Source: JAHKLT01 sp046197865 (GTDB lineage: Archaea > Methanobacteriota > Methanobacteria > Methanobacteriales > Methanobacteriaceae). From it: a stretch of 64,000 nucleotides of DNA. This document shows positions 44,507 to 54,901 of the stretch, one piece after another. Location: the NCBI RefSeq assembly GCF_046197865.1, contig NZ_CP166990.1, positions 1 through 64,000 on the forward strand, written 5' to 3'. The translations under genes were made by a program, and so were the position numbers. The stretch's first letter is position 1; each line of letters starts with the position of its first letter. The notes beneath the pieces are model-generated. The model was not told where the DNA came from. It saw only the letters and a list, made by a program, of their open reading frames with translations, and searched no databases.

Positions 44507-45427
44507 TTACCTTTTTAATTTTTTAAGCATACCACTTTTTCTTGCATAGTGAAATAAATATAGCTGAATATAACCAGCATTTTCTTTAAAGTTTTCCAGT
44601 CCAAATTCTCTTATCTTTTTAACTGATATATCTTCATTATCAAAATATAAATGTGAAATAATTCTTTTTATCCATACATCAGTTGGAAAAGCTTCTCTAA
44701 AATTAAATCCATATAATAAAATACAATCAGCTACTTTTGGACCCACACCTGGAACTTCTTGAATAAATTTAAAAGCTTCCTCATAATCCATTTTAGAAAT
44801 TTCATTTAAATCATATTCTAAAAAGAATTTAGATGCATTTTTTATATAGCTACTTCTATAACCTACACCACAACTTTTTAATGTATTTCCACAGTTTTCA
44901 AGGTCTTCATCATCATCAACATACCTATTTTCTAAAGATTTAACCTTAGGAAAGCTATAAAAAGTTCCAGATGGAAATTTATATTCTTCTCCCCATAAAC
45001 TTTTAATTTTATCTATTGAAGAAGTCCATCTAGCTATTGAGTTATTTGATGATGAAATTGATGAGATGATACATTCAAATTTATCTTTAGCTAAAAAAAG
45101 TCTTAAGTTTTTACAAAAATCAATTGATGGTGAGAGCTTTTCATCATCTTTTAGGAAAGTATAAAATTTGTCTAAATCAAAGTTTAAATCAAAAATATTA
45201 GCTATTTCTCGTTCTATATCTTTATTTTTAACTGTATAATCACAATCTAAAGGTAATTCATAGTTATAAATTAAGGTATTATTCTTTTGAGTTAATTTAA
45301 TTAAAATAGCTTGATTATTAATAAAAAGAAGCTCCTCGAATGTTTTATCAATATTTTTCCAAGGAGCTTGTGAAGTTTGACCTGAATATTGTGTTAAATC
45401 AAGATCAATACTTTTTTCGATTTTCAT
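44507..45427 (-). CDS. ogg: 8-oxoguanine DNA glycosylase
   Basis: 306 residues, OGG1-type bifunctional glycosylase/AP lyase for oxidised guanine. The helix-hairpin-helix-GPD motif is EVPGVGPKVADCILLYGF with catalytic K231, and the essential acid is D250 in AFPTDVW. VGYRSSYI near 188 matches the OGG1 core. The N-terminal 90 residues form the beta-sheet A domain. It is coupled to hisF by an ATGA overlap, although the functions seem unrelated. Confidence 0.88.
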   Translation of the reverse strand: MKIEKSIDLDLTQYSGQTSQAPWKNIDKTFEELLFINNQAILIKLTQKNNTLIYNYELPLDCDYTVKNKDIEREIANIFDLNFDLDKFYTFLKDDEKLSPSIDFCKNLRLFLAKDKFECIISSISSSNNSIARWTSSIDKIKSLWGEEYKFPSGTFYSFPKVKSLENRYVDDDEDLENCGNTLKSCGVGYRSSYIKNASKFFLEYDLNEISKMDYEEAFKFIQEVPGVGPKVADCILLYGFNFREAFPTDVWIKRIISHLYFDNEDISVKKIREFGLENFKENAGYIQLYLFHYARKSGMLKKLKR

Positions 45428-46245
45428 CGGATTCTAATGTTATTATCTTTTAAGTATTGTTTAACTTCAGGAACTGGATATTCATTAAAGTGGAAAATAC
45501 TTGCTGCAAGAGCTGCACTAACATCTGTTTTTTCAAAAACATCTAAAATATCCTGAGGTTTTCCAACTCCTCCAGATGCAACTACTGGAATATCAACTGC
45601 ATCATTAACAGCTTTTGTAAGTTCAATATCATATCCTGCCTTTGTTCCATCTCCATCCATACTAGTTAGAAGAATTTCACCAGCACCAAGATCTTGACAT
45701 TGCATTGCCCAATCAACAGCATCCATTCCTGTAAATTCACGCCCACCGTAAATACTAGTATCAAACCAACAATATCCATTATCAGTTTCAACTACATGTT
45801 TATCTTTAGCTTCTTCTGGTGAATCGATGTATTTTCTTTTTGCATCAATTGCAACTACAACTGCTTGTGAGCCTACAACATCTGATGCTTCTTTAATTAC
45901 ATTAGAATTTTGAATAGCTGCAGTATTTGTAGAACATTTATCAGCACCTGCTTTTAACATGTTAACATAATCATCAGCAGTTCTAATTCCACCACCAACA
46001 CAAATTGGAATGAAAACATTTTCTGTTATTCTCTCAACAACATCTTTCATTGTTTCTCTGCGTTCATGTGATGCAGTAATATCTAAAATTACTATTTCGT
46101 CTGCTCCATCAGCATAATATTTATTAGCTAATTCTACAGGATTACCTGCATATTTAATTTCTTTAAATTCAACACCTTTAACTACTCTACCTTCTGGAAC
46201 TTGAAGGTCACAATCTAGACAAGGGATTATTCTTTTAGTTATCAT
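45424..46245 (-). CDS. hisF: Imidazole glycerol phosphate synthase cyclase subunit
   Basis: 273 residues, TIM barrel that closes the imidazole ring using ammonia from HisH. Catalytic D11 in PCLDCD and a second Asp in VVAIDAKRK; phosphate-binding loops GGGIR and ASGGVG. It is about 20 residues longer than usual, with an insert YIDSPEEAKDKHVVETD after the second catalytic Asp, known in several methanogen HisF proteins. Upstream of ogg in one transcript. Confidence 0.94.
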   Translation of the reverse strand: MITKRIIPCLDCDLQVPEGRVVKGVEFKEIKYAGNPVELANKYYADGADEIVILDITASHERRETMKDVVERITENVFIPICVGGGIRTADDYVNMLKAGADKCSTNTAAIQNSNVIKEASDVVGSQAVVVAIDAKRKYIDSPEEAKDKHVVETDNGYCWFDTSIYGGREFTGMDAVDWAMQCQDLGAGEILLTSMDGDGTKAGYDIELTKAVNDAVDIPVVASGGVGKPQDILDVFEKTDVSAALAASIFHFNEYPVPEVKQYLKDNNIRIR

Positions 46246-46314
46246 TTTATAATTCCTTAAAATAAATAAAAATAAATTCCTTTTTTTAAAAAAGGATAAA
46301 AAGTTTTTTAAAGT

Positions 46315-46476
46315 CTACCCTGAGAATCTTAAAACAAAGCAAAAAATAGCTAGTATAATACTCATAGCTACAACGTGTTCTGGGGAAAGTTTAGGTCCTA
46401 CACTTTCTTCATCGAAATATCTAACTAAACCTGCACCAGTTTGAGGCATACTAATTTTATCGTCCTTTTTTGACAT
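46315..46476 (-). CDS. secG: Preprotein translocase subunit SecG (Sec61 beta)
   Basis: 53 residues. The sequence begins MSKKDDKISMPQTGAGLVRY, continues FDEESVGPKLSPEHVV and ends with one membrane helix (AMSIILAIFCFVLRF). This is the archaeal Sec61-beta pattern: cytoplasmic Gly/Pro-rich start, F(D/E)EES.G.K.SP..V motif, then a single C-terminal anchor. GGAG lies six bases before the ATG. It lies between adhesin C and hisF, and is part of the channel that would export the adhesins in this window. Confidence 0.93.
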   Translation of the reverse strand: MSKKDDKISMPQTGAGLVRYFDEESVGPKLSPEHVVAMSIILAIFCFVLRFSG

Positions 46477-46563
46477 ATTAATCTCCTTTTTTTATAGTTT
46501 ATAATTGTATATATAATATTTTTTTTATCTTATTTAAATTATGTGTAGTTTAAAAAATTAATT

Positions 46564-49500
46564 TTAAACTACTTTTATAATATTTGAAGTGACTGAATCA
46601 CTCCAAGATGCAGTTGCAATATAGCTTCCATAACTCAAATTAATATTTAAACGAGCTATTCCATCACTACCAGTAGTTCTATGGTATAATACTCCATTAA
46701 TATTAATTGAAATTATTTCATCTTTTAAAGCATTTCCCTGATTATCAACCAATTTTACTAAATATGCACCAGCTGCTCCAAATTGTTTTGTTAAATCTTC
46801 TCCAGTTAATTTTGGCAATACTTTAATTAAATTACTATATGTTTGTCCATTATCAGGATGATGCACAGTTATGATATATGTATTAGGGTCTAAATTAATA
46901 GATAATTTAACAATACCATTACTATCTGTATTTCTCTTATACATAACTCCATTAATGTTCATTTCAACTTCACGATTTGCAAGTGGTGCTCCTTTAGAAT
47001 CATATAATGTAGCATAATATTGGGTATCATTTCTAAAGTATTTTTCAATATTTTGCCCTTCAATTGTACTTAATACTTTAATTATATTACTGTGTGCTTG
47101 ATTATTATCTGGATGATGCACAGTTATAATATATGTTCTGGGATCTAAATTTATAGATAAAGTAGCTATTCCATTATTATTAGTAACTCTTTGGTATATT
47201 ACTCCATTAATATTCATTGTTACATTTTTACCAACAATTGGTTTTCCTTGTCCATCTAATATTTTAACATGATATTGTGTTCCATTTCTATAACTTTTTT
47301 CTATATCAGATCCTTCAATAGTAGATAAAACTTTTACAGAACTTTTAACTTCTAAAAGTCCATATTTTGTTATGGCAGTGTAATTTCCTGGATCTAAATT
47401 TATACTCATTTCCATTATTCCAAGTTCATTAGTTCGTCTATTATTATCAACACCATTGATGTTTACTATGATATCTGTATTTTTCAATGGGTTTCCTTTA
47501 GAATCATATAAATAAACAATTAATTTTGTACCATTTCTATAATATAATTCAATATCGGCAACTGTTAAAATAGTATTTGGAGCTATTTCAACTTGCTTAG
47601 AAGAAGATGAGTTATAATAGTTACCATCTCCTGGATAATATGCTTTTAAAGTATAATTTCCTTTATTTAAATTAACAAAATTAATAGAACCTTTTCCATT
47701 TGTTAAACTTATATTTTTACTTTCACTACCAATAGTTATAGTAACTATTCCACTAGCTGTATTATTTAATCTAACTTCAACATTTAATGTGTTTGAAGCA
47801 TTATTATAAGTAGTAGTAATATTTATTGCTGAATTGGATTTACTTACTTTAAGATTTGTTTGATTTGAAACTGGTGCATAAATTTGATTACCACTGTAAC
47901 TTGCATTTATTACATAAGTTTTTGCAGATAATCCGGTTATTGTAAATTGGACTTCTCTGCCATTAATTGCTTTTTTATATAGCACACCATCAATATTTAA
48001 AGTTATTTCTCCTGTAACAGTTTCATTTGTTTTTACAGTTATTATAGCATCTTTTCCATATATAATATCTTGAGTACTAACATTTAATTTTACTTTATCA
48101 CTTTCTACTACTATATTAATATTTTCTGAAACTGTTGTGTAATTTTCATTTCCATTATATGTTATAACAATATTATATGTTCCAGGCATTAAATTATTTA
48201 ATAAATAAGTGTATTTACTGTTAGTTAAATTAAATGTTCCTTTATTTACTCCATTAATAGAAATTGTAATATTTCCTTCAATTTCTGGTACTAATGTAAT
48301 ATTAATGGATACATCTTTTCCATAATTAGTGCTTTTTGTATCAGTAATAATTTGTGGAGCTTTCTTAGATATTGTTAATGATTTACTTGATCCAATTTCA
48401 TTGTATTTTTCATTTCCATTATACCAAACTTCAATCTGATAATTACCTGCAGCTAAATCACTAACTGTTAAAATATATTGGCCATTTGTTAAAAGAAGGT
48501 TTTCATATAATTTACCTCCAACAAATATATTTATTGTTCCATTCATAGCATCAGAAAGTGTAGAACTAACAGTAACTTTAATTGGAGTGTTTTTCCCATA
48601 TTCAGTGTTATTTACATCAATTGTAACTGTAGGGTTGTATTTATTGACTTGGAATTTTTGTCTTTTTAAACTACTACTATAATTTTCATTTCCATTATAT
48701 ACGGCCTCTATAAAGTAAATTCCTGCAGGTATAGTTGTTGTATATGTAACAGATCCATTTATTAAATATAAAGTTCTAACAAACTGTTCTCCAATGTATA
48801 AACTTATATTTCCAGTTGCTTTTGGATTTATTGTTATTGTTATTGTAATAGCTTGACCATAATTAAGATTTGAAGGAGCAGCAATTGAAGTAGTAGTTGC
48901 AATTTTAGTAACTTCAAATGTAGCATTTTTATAAGAACTTATATGTGTTTGATTTCCTGTGAAATTAGCTATTATTGTATAATTCCCTATTTTTAAACCA
49001 GAAATACTTTTAGTTCCGGTTCCATTTACAATATTTATAATATAGTCATTGCCATTTATTTGAATTGTAAAATCAATTGTCATATTTGATGCAAATTCAA
49101 TAGTTATTGTGGCATTTTCTCCTAATTCAATATCTTTTACATCAATTTTTATTTCTGTATTATTTTTAAATTCCGTATATTTTCCAGAATCTAAATATCC
49201 ATTTGATATATATTCGACATATGCTTGATAATCATTTGAATCTATTGTAATTGTTGTTGAAGCTTTTCCATTAACTACTTCAATAGTATAAGTCCTATTG
49301 CCTATTGTAATTTTCATATTTCCTGATGTAGTCAAATCTGTAAAATTAATTTCTATTGTTAAATCATTACCATTTAATGTACTTTCAACATTAAATTCAT
49401 TATCTACAACATTTATAGTTCCATTTAATATATTGAGGTTATTAAAGTATGTTGTATTTCCTGTAACAATATTAATTCCTTGGGTGTCTGTTGTATATTC

Positions 49501-51216
49501 TATTGTATAAATTCCTGTTGTTGAATTATATGTTTTAGATTTTTCAAACCAGCTATTAATTTTTAATTCAATTTCTTCTCCAACAATTATATTTCCATTA
49601 TCGTCTGTTAAAATTGCTGTTAATTTAATTGTAGAATTATATAATGCATTATGGGATGTATTATTTAAAATTATTAAGTTTGTATCACTTACAATATTTC
49701 TATGGCCTTTAAGCTTATCATTACTATGTGCTTGGAAATAAATAGGTGCTCTATCAGAAGTCATTTCATTACTTTCTAAAGATAAATATCCAAGATTTGA
49801 TAATAAATAATCTTTACCCTCTAATATTGAATCATATAAGTATATCCTAGTAATAATAATTGTTATTTTATTATCAGTTGATGAAACACTTTCATAATTC
49901 CTATTAAAAATCGCTGTTCCATGCCCATTAGCTTTATTATCTTTAAATTCGGTGTTTCGAATTGTAATATTTCCACCATATTCATTAGCTATTGCTCCAC
50001 CATAAATTCCTGCACTATTATTATAGAATTTATTTGAACCACTTATGGACATTATTCCATAGTTTATAATAGCTCCACCATAAGAAATAGCCGAATTGTT
50101 TATAAATTCATTAGATCCAGCTATTTGGAAGTTATCTCCATTGTTTTGAATAGCTCCTCCTCCATTCATATAACCTAAATCTGTTAATGCAGAATTATTA
50201 TAGAACTTATTTGAACCTGTTATTTGGAAGTTATTTCCGCTGTTTTGAATTGCACCAGCACTAGAATTTGCAATATTATTTGAAAATAAGTTTTGGTCAT
50301 CAATAATAAAGTTATTTCCTTCAGCATTTTCTATTACTCCACTACTTCCAGCAAAATTATTTATAAATAAGTTAGTTCCAATTATTTTAAAATCATGGCC
50401 ATTTACATTATATATTACTCCTGCAACACCAGATTCAGTTGCACTATTATTTTCAAATCTATTATTTCCTTGAATTGTAAAACCTGCAGCATTATTATTG
50501 TAGATTACTCCTCCATAACCTGTTCCTAATCCTGAAGCTAAGTTATTATAGAAGATATTAGAACCACTGATTAAAAAATTAGCTCCAGTATGATTTTCAT
50601 TCTGATCCATTCCAAAATAATTCATTGAATTAACATTAAAAATTGCTCCTCCAACCATAGCTGTATTATTGTAAATTGTATTTGTCCCTGTTATTGAAAA
50701 ATTATTACCTGCATTAAAAATTCCCCCACCTTGATTACTAGCTGTATTATAACTTAAAGTAGAGTTTATTAATGTAGTATTTTCACCTACATTATATATT
50801 GCACCACCAGATGTGGAATTTCCTTTAGTTAATATGATATTTTTAATAATTACATTATCTGCAGTTATTTTAAAGATTCTTGCTATATCATTTCCATTTA
50901 TTGCAAAATTATCCCCATCAATGGTTAAAGATTTATTAATTAGTATTCCTTCACTGTATGGGGAATCTGTACTTGGATTATATGTAATATTTTGATTTAA
51001 TATTATAACATCACTTTGACTAGCTTGATCTATGTATCCTTGTAAACCATTATAATTATTGGTACTTGCAATTATTTCACTTTTAGTTTCTATTTCTTGA
51101 TTATCTAAATTAATATCATCAATATTTGAATCTATTGCTGATACTCCCCCTAAAACAAGTAAAAAAATCATTAGAAAACTAAAAATTTTTATAGTATTTT
51201 TTATCTTATTGTACAT
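46564..51216 (-). CDS. Giant adhesin-like surface protein C
   Basis: 1550 residues, secreted. The signal peptide (KNTIKIFSFLMIFLLVLGG-VSA) ends near residue 26. Residues about 90-440 contain irregular beta-helix repeats of the type NNSA..GGAI.N.G.NF.I.GSN.FYNN. From about 510 to 1200 there are roughly eight Ig-like repeats with Y-G..ITI.V and L.AGNY.I...Y.GN..Y cores. The last 330 residues hold four repeats with NGV.Y.R.T...GI..L.INL.P..Y. The final module ends SYIATASW..SVTSNIIKVV, as in adhesins A and B. No C-terminal anchor. I start at the ATG at 51216 after GAGG; ATGs at 51228 and 51234 are alternatives. Confidence 0.88.
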   Translation of the reverse strand: MYNKIKNTIKIFSFLMIFLLVLGGVSAIDSNIDDINLDNQEIETKSEIIASTNNYNGLQGYIDQASQSDVIILNQNITYNPSTDSPYSEGILINKSLTIDGDNFAINGNDIARIFKITADNVIIKNIILTKGNSTSGGAIYNVGENTTLINSTLSYNTASNQGGGIFNAGNNFSITGTNTIYNNTAMVGGAIFNVNSMNYFGMDQNENHTGANFLISGSNIFYNNLASGLGTGYGGVIYNNNAAGFTIQGNNRFENNSATESGVAGVIYNVNGHDFKIIGTNLFINNFAGSSGVIENAEGNNFIIDDQNLFSNNIANSSAGAIQNSGNNFQITGSNKFYNNSALTDLGYMNGGGAIQNNGDNFQIAGSNEFINNSAISYGGAIINYGIMSISGSNKFYNNSAGIYGGAIANEYGGNITIRNTEFKDNKANGHGTAIFNRNYESVSSTDNKITIIITRIYLYDSILEGKDYLLSNLGYLSLESNEMTSDRAPIYFQAHSNDKLKGHRNIVSDTNLIILNNTSHNALYNSTIKLTAILTDDNGNIIVGEEIELKINSWFEKSKTYNSTTGIYTIEYTTDTQGINIVTGNTTYFNNLNILNGTINVVDNEFNVESTLNGNDLTIEINFTDLTTSGNMKITIGNRTYTIEVVNGKASTTITIDSNDYQAYVEYISNGYLDSGKYTEFKNNTEIKIDVKDIELGENATITIEFASNMTIDFTIQINGNDYIINIVNGTGTKSISGLKIGNYTIIANFTGNQTHISSYKNATFEVTKIATTTSIAAPSNLNYGQAITITITINPKATGNISLYIGEQFVRTLYLINGSVTYTTTIPAGIYFIEAVYNGNENYSSSLKRQKFQVNKYNPTVTIDVNNTEYGKNTPIKVTVSSTLSDAMNGTINIFVGGKLYENLLLTNGQYILTVSDLAAGNYQIEVWYNGNEKYNEIGSSKSLTISKKAPQIITDTKSTNYGKDVSINITLVPEIEGNITISINGVNKGTFNLTNSKYTYLLNNLMPGTYNIVITYNGNENYTTVSENINIVVESDKVKLNVSTQDIIYGKDAIITVKTNETVTGEITLNIDGVLYKKAINGREVQFTITGLSAKTYVINASYSGNQIYAPVSNQTNLKVSKSNSAINITTTYNNASNTLNVEVRLNNTASGIVTITIGSESKNISLTNGKGSINFVNLNKGNYTLKAYYPGDGNYYNSSSSKQVEIAPNTILTVADIELYYRNGTKLIVYLYDSKGNPLKNTDIIVNINGVDNNRRTNELGIMEMSINLDPGNYTAITKYGLLEVKSSVKVLSTIEGSDIEKSYRNGTQYHVKILDGQGKPIVGKNVTMNINGVIYQRVTNNNGIATLSINLDPRTYIITVHHPDNNQAHSNIIKVLSTIEGQNIEKYFRNDTQYYATLYDSKGAPLANREVEMNINGVMYKRNTDSNGIVKLSINLDPNTYIITVHHPDNGQTYSNLIKVLPKLTGEDLTKQFGAAGAYLVKLVDNQGNALKDEIISININGVLYHRTTGSDGIARLNINLSYGSYIATASWSDSVTSNIIKVV

Positions 51217-51487
51217 TATATGCCTCATTTGCATTTTAGCTGATTTTTATTATATTTTTAAAATTATTTATAGCTTTATATATTGCATTTTCATGAAAAT
51301 TCTTAATGTTTATTAAAATATCTATTTTAAATCATTTTTTATAGATTTTTTAAATTAATTTAAATATTTTCAAAACTTTTTTAATATTTTATATATTTTA
51401 TTTATTCTTTTTCTTTCATCAAATACTATTAAATAGCAATTTTTATAAATATATTACATAGTTGAATTCTATATTAATAGGGATAAA

Positions 51488-54400
51488 ATGGATTATTTTG
51501 ATAAATTAGAAGAAGAAACACAAAAATTATATGCAATAGCTAATGAAGCTAGATCTAAAGGCCTTGACGTTGAATTGGAAACAGAAGTACCTTTAGCTAA
51601 GGATTTAGCTGAAAGAGTAGAAGGGTTAGTTGGACCTAAAGGAATATCTAATCGTATAAAGCAGTTAGAAAACGATATGTCAAGAGAAGAAGTAGCTTTT
51701 GAAATAGCAGCTGATATTGCATCTGGTAAGTTTAAAATTGAAGAGGAAAAAACACAAGAAGAACTTGCAGATCAAGGTCTTAGAACAGCTTTAGCTATTT
51801 TAACAGAAGGGGTAGTAGCAGCTCCTTTAGAAGGTATTTCTAAAGTTGCAATTAAGAAAAATTTTGATTCTACTGAATATTTAGCAGTATATTTTGCAGG
51901 CCCTATTAGAAGTGCAGGGGGAACTGCAGCAGCACTTGCGGTTTTAATTGGAGATAAAATTAAAGAAGCTATTAAATTAGATGTTTTTAAACCTGTAGAT
52001 GAAGAAATTGAAAGATATGTTGAAGAAGTAGAATTATATGAATCTGAGGTAACAAATCTCCAATATTCTCCTACTCCTGATGAGGTGAGATTAGCAGCAC
52101 GTAATATTCCTGTTGAAGTATCAGGTGAACCAACAGATCAAGTTGAAGTTTCACATAGGGATTTAGAAAGAGTTGAAACAAACAATATTCGTGGTGGTGC
52201 TCTTTTAGCTATGGTTGAAGGAGTTATTCAAAAATCTAAAAAGATTTCAAAAATAGCTAGTACTCTTAAATTAAATAGCTGGGGATGGCTTAGTGAATAT
52301 TCTAAAGAAGCACCAAAAGAAGCTAAAGAAGGAGAAGCTGAGGAAGAAAAAGTTGTTGAAGAACCAAAATATATTCAAGATATTATTGGTGGAAGACCTG
52401 TTTTAGGTTATCCTTCTGAGAAGGGTGGATTTAGATTAAGATATGGAAGATCTAGAAATACAGGTCTTGCAGCTATGGGTGTAAGCCCTGCTACAATGAC
52501 ATTACTTGAGTTTATTGCTGTTGGAACACAATTAAAAATTGAAAGACCAGGTAAAGGTAATTGTGCTGTTCCTGTTGATTCAATTGAAGGACCGACCGTT
52601 AAACTTAAAAATGGAGATGTGCTTAAGCTAAAAACTTCTAAAGAGGCAAAAGCAGTTAAGGGTAAAATCTCTGAAATTTTATTCTTAGGTGATATGTTAG
52701 TTGCTTTTGGAGAATTTTTAAGAAATAATCAATATTTACTTCCATCAGCTTGGTGTAGTGAATGGTGGATAGAAACAATAAAAAACAGTGATAAATATAA
52801 TGAGGGAGATTTAGATTTAGATAAGTTAGAACATGATTCTATTTCTGCTGAGGAAGCTTTTAATATTTCAAGTAAATATGATGTTCCTTTACATCCTGAT
52901 TATACTTATTGTTATAATGATGTTACTATAGGAGATTTAAACTCTTTAATAGATTTATTAGATGATTCAAGAGAATCTTTTTCTGATGAGGGCTTAAAAT
53001 TAAAACTTTCTTATCCTAAAAGAGTTTTAGAAGTTTTATGTATTCCTCATACTATTGAAGATGATAAAATTGTTTTAACTTATGATGAGGGATATGCATT
53101 ATTAAATACACTTACTAAGAAATTAGATATAAATCAAAATACCTCTGTAGAAGCTATAAATGAAATTACAGCTATCGAAATTAAGGATAAAGCTCCTACT
53201 TATATTGGAACTCGTGTTGGTAGACCAGAAAAATCTAAAGAAAGATTAATGAGACCAGCTCCTCATGTTTTATTTCCAATTTCTACTGCAGGAGGTAGTA
53301 GACGTCTTATTTCTACTGCAGCTAAAAAAGGAAATCTTAAAATTGAAATGGCTAAAAGACAATGTACTAGTTGTAAATTAAGTTCTTTTGGTTCAATCTG
53401 TCCATATTGTGGAGAACCTACTATTATTGGTCCATCAGGCCTTAAAACAATCAATTTATCTAAAATGCTTAAAAAAGCTTCTGATAATGTTGGAGTTAGA
53501 AGAGTTGATGAAATTAAAGGTGTTGTAGGAATGATTTCTGAATCAAAACTACCTGAACCTTTAGAAAAAGGCATCCTAAGAGCTAAAAATGAAGTTTTCA
53601 CCTTCAAAGATGCTACTATTCGTCATGATTCAACTGATTTACCGTTAACTCATTTCATTCCTAAAGAAATTGGAGTTACTGTAGATAAGCTATTAGAAAT
53701 GGGTTATACTCATGATTGCTATGGTGAAGCTATAGAAAATGAAGATCAAATTATTGAACTTAAAATTCAAGATGTTGTTGTCTCTAATGATTGTGGAGAA
53801 TATTTAGTTAAAATAGCTAATTTTATGGATGATTTACTTGTTAAATTCTATGGAATGGATAGTTTTTATAATGTTAAAGATAAATCTGATTTAATTGGTC
53901 ATTTGATTGCAGGTCTTGCTCCTCATACATCTGCAGGAGTTCTTGGAAGAATTGTAGGTTTTACAAATGCTTTAGCTTGTTATGCTCATCCTTATTTCCA
54001 TTCTGCTAAACGTAGAAATTGTGATAGTGATGAAGATGCTATTATGCTTTTACTTGATCCTTTAATCAATTTTTCTAAATCTTATCTTCCAAATACTCGT
54101 GGTGGAAGTATGGATGCTCCTTTGATTTTATCTTCAAGAATAGATCCTGAAGAAATCGATGATGAATCTCACAATATTGATGTAATGGAAAAATTTCCTT
54201 TAGAATTTTTTGAAAAAACTAAAGATCCATTAAAACCAAGTGATGTTCTTGATTTAGTTGATAATGTTGAAAAACATCTCGGTACTCCAGCTCAATATGA
54301 AGGATTAATGTTTTCACATAATACTTCTAATATTCATGCAGGTCCTAATATATGTCTTTATAAAACTTTACCTTCTATGAAAGAAAAGGTTGAATCTCAA

Positions 54401-54769
54401 ATTGCTCTTGCTGAGATTATTAGAGCTGTTGATCAAAGAAATGTTGTAGAACGTGTTTTATCTTCTCATTTTTTACCTGATATTATGGGTAATGTAAGGG
54501 CCTTCTCAAAACAAAAAGTTAGATGCACTAAATGTAATAGTAAATATAGACGTATGCCTTTATCTGGAAAATGTAAATGTGGAGGCAATCTTATTTTAAG
54601 TGTATCAAAAGGATCTGTTGTAAAATATTTAGATATTTCACAAGAACTTGTTGATAGATATCCTGTTTCTGATTATCTTGTACAACGTTTAAAAATTCAG
54701 GAATTTGGTATTAATTCTCTTTTTGAAAGTGATAAATCTAAACAAAGTTCTTTAGATGTATTCTTTTAA
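51488..54769 (+). CDS. polC: DNA polymerase D large subunit (DP2)
   Basis: 1093 residues, catalytic subunit of archaeal PolD, with DP1 as partner. No intein interrupts it. Zinc clusters: CTSCKLSSFGSICPYCG near 625 and CTKCNSKYRRMPLSGKCKCG near 1017. The active-site region reads AKRRNCDSDEDAIMLLLDP with acids D846 and D848; the residue between them is Ser, whereas I recall Gly in Pyrococcus. The protein ends QSSLDVFF, a textbook PCNA-binding box. GATAAAATG forms the start. The DP1 gene is not nearby. Confidence 0.96.
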   Translation: MDYFDKLEEETQKLYAIANEARSKGLDVELETEVPLAKDLAERVEGLVGPKGISNRIKQLENDMSREEVAFEIAADIASGKFKIEEEKTQEELADQGLRTALAILTEGVVAAPLEGISKVAIKKNFDSTEYLAVYFAGPIRSAGGTAAALAVLIGDKIKEAIKLDVFKPVDEEIERYVEEVELYESEVTNLQYSPTPDEVRLAARNIPVEVSGEPTDQVEVSHRDLERVETNNIRGGALLAMVEGVIQKSKKISKIASTLKLNSWGWLSEYSKEAPKEAKEGEAEEEKVVEEPKYIQDIIGGRPVLGYPSEKGGFRLRYGRSRNTGLAAMGVSPATMTLLEFIAVGTQLKIERPGKGNCAVPVDSIEGPTVKLKNGDVLKLKTSKEAKAVKGKISEILFLGDMLVAFGEFLRNNQYLLPSAWCSEWWIETIKNSDKYNEGDLDLDKLEHDSISAEEAFNISSKYDVPLHPDYTYCYNDVTIGDLNSLIDLLDDSRESFSDEGLKLKLSYPKRVLEVLCIPHTIEDDKIVLTYDEGYALLNTLTKKLDINQNTSVEAINEITAIEIKDKAPTYIGTRVGRPEKSKERLMRPAPHVLFPISTAGGSRRLISTAAKKGNLKIEMAKRQCTSCKLSSFGSICPYCGEPTIIGPSGLKTINLSKMLKKASDNVGVRRVDEIKGVVGMISESKLPEPLEKGILRAKNEVFTFKDATIRHDSTDLPLTHFIPKEIGVTVDKLLEMGYTHDCYGEAIENEDQIIELKIQDVVVSNDCGEYLVKIANFMDDLLVKFYGMDSFYNVKDKSDLIGHLIAGLAPHTSAGVLGRIVGFTNALACYAHPYFHSAKRRNCDSDEDAIMLLLDPLINFSKSYLPNTRGGSMDAPLILSSRIDPEEIDDESHNIDVMEKFPLEFFEKTKDPLKPSDVLDLVDNVEKHLGTPAQYEGLMFSHNTSNIHAGPNICLYKTLPSMKEKVESQIALAEIIRAVDQRNVVERVLSSHFLPDIMGNVRAFSKQKVRCTKCNSKYRRMPLSGKCKCGGNLILSVSKGSVVKYLDISQELVDRYPVSDYLVQRLKIQEFGINSLFESDKSKQSSLDVFF

Positions 54770-54775
54770 AATATC

Positions 54776-54793
54776 GTTCGCTCATAAACGAAC
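54776..54793 (+). terminator. Short hairpin after polC
   Basis: GTTCG and CGAAC flank an 8-base loop a few bases after the polC stop, followed by a T/A-rich stretch. It could end polC transcription, or be a site in the nrdD leader. Confidence 0.3.
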
Positions 54794-54901
54794 ATTTATT
54801 ATACTAGTTATTTCTAAAATAATACTTACTTCTCAAATGGAGTATCAATAAAAATTTATTATTATAAATCTTATAAAATTATTTAATTGGTGGGAAATTA
54901 T

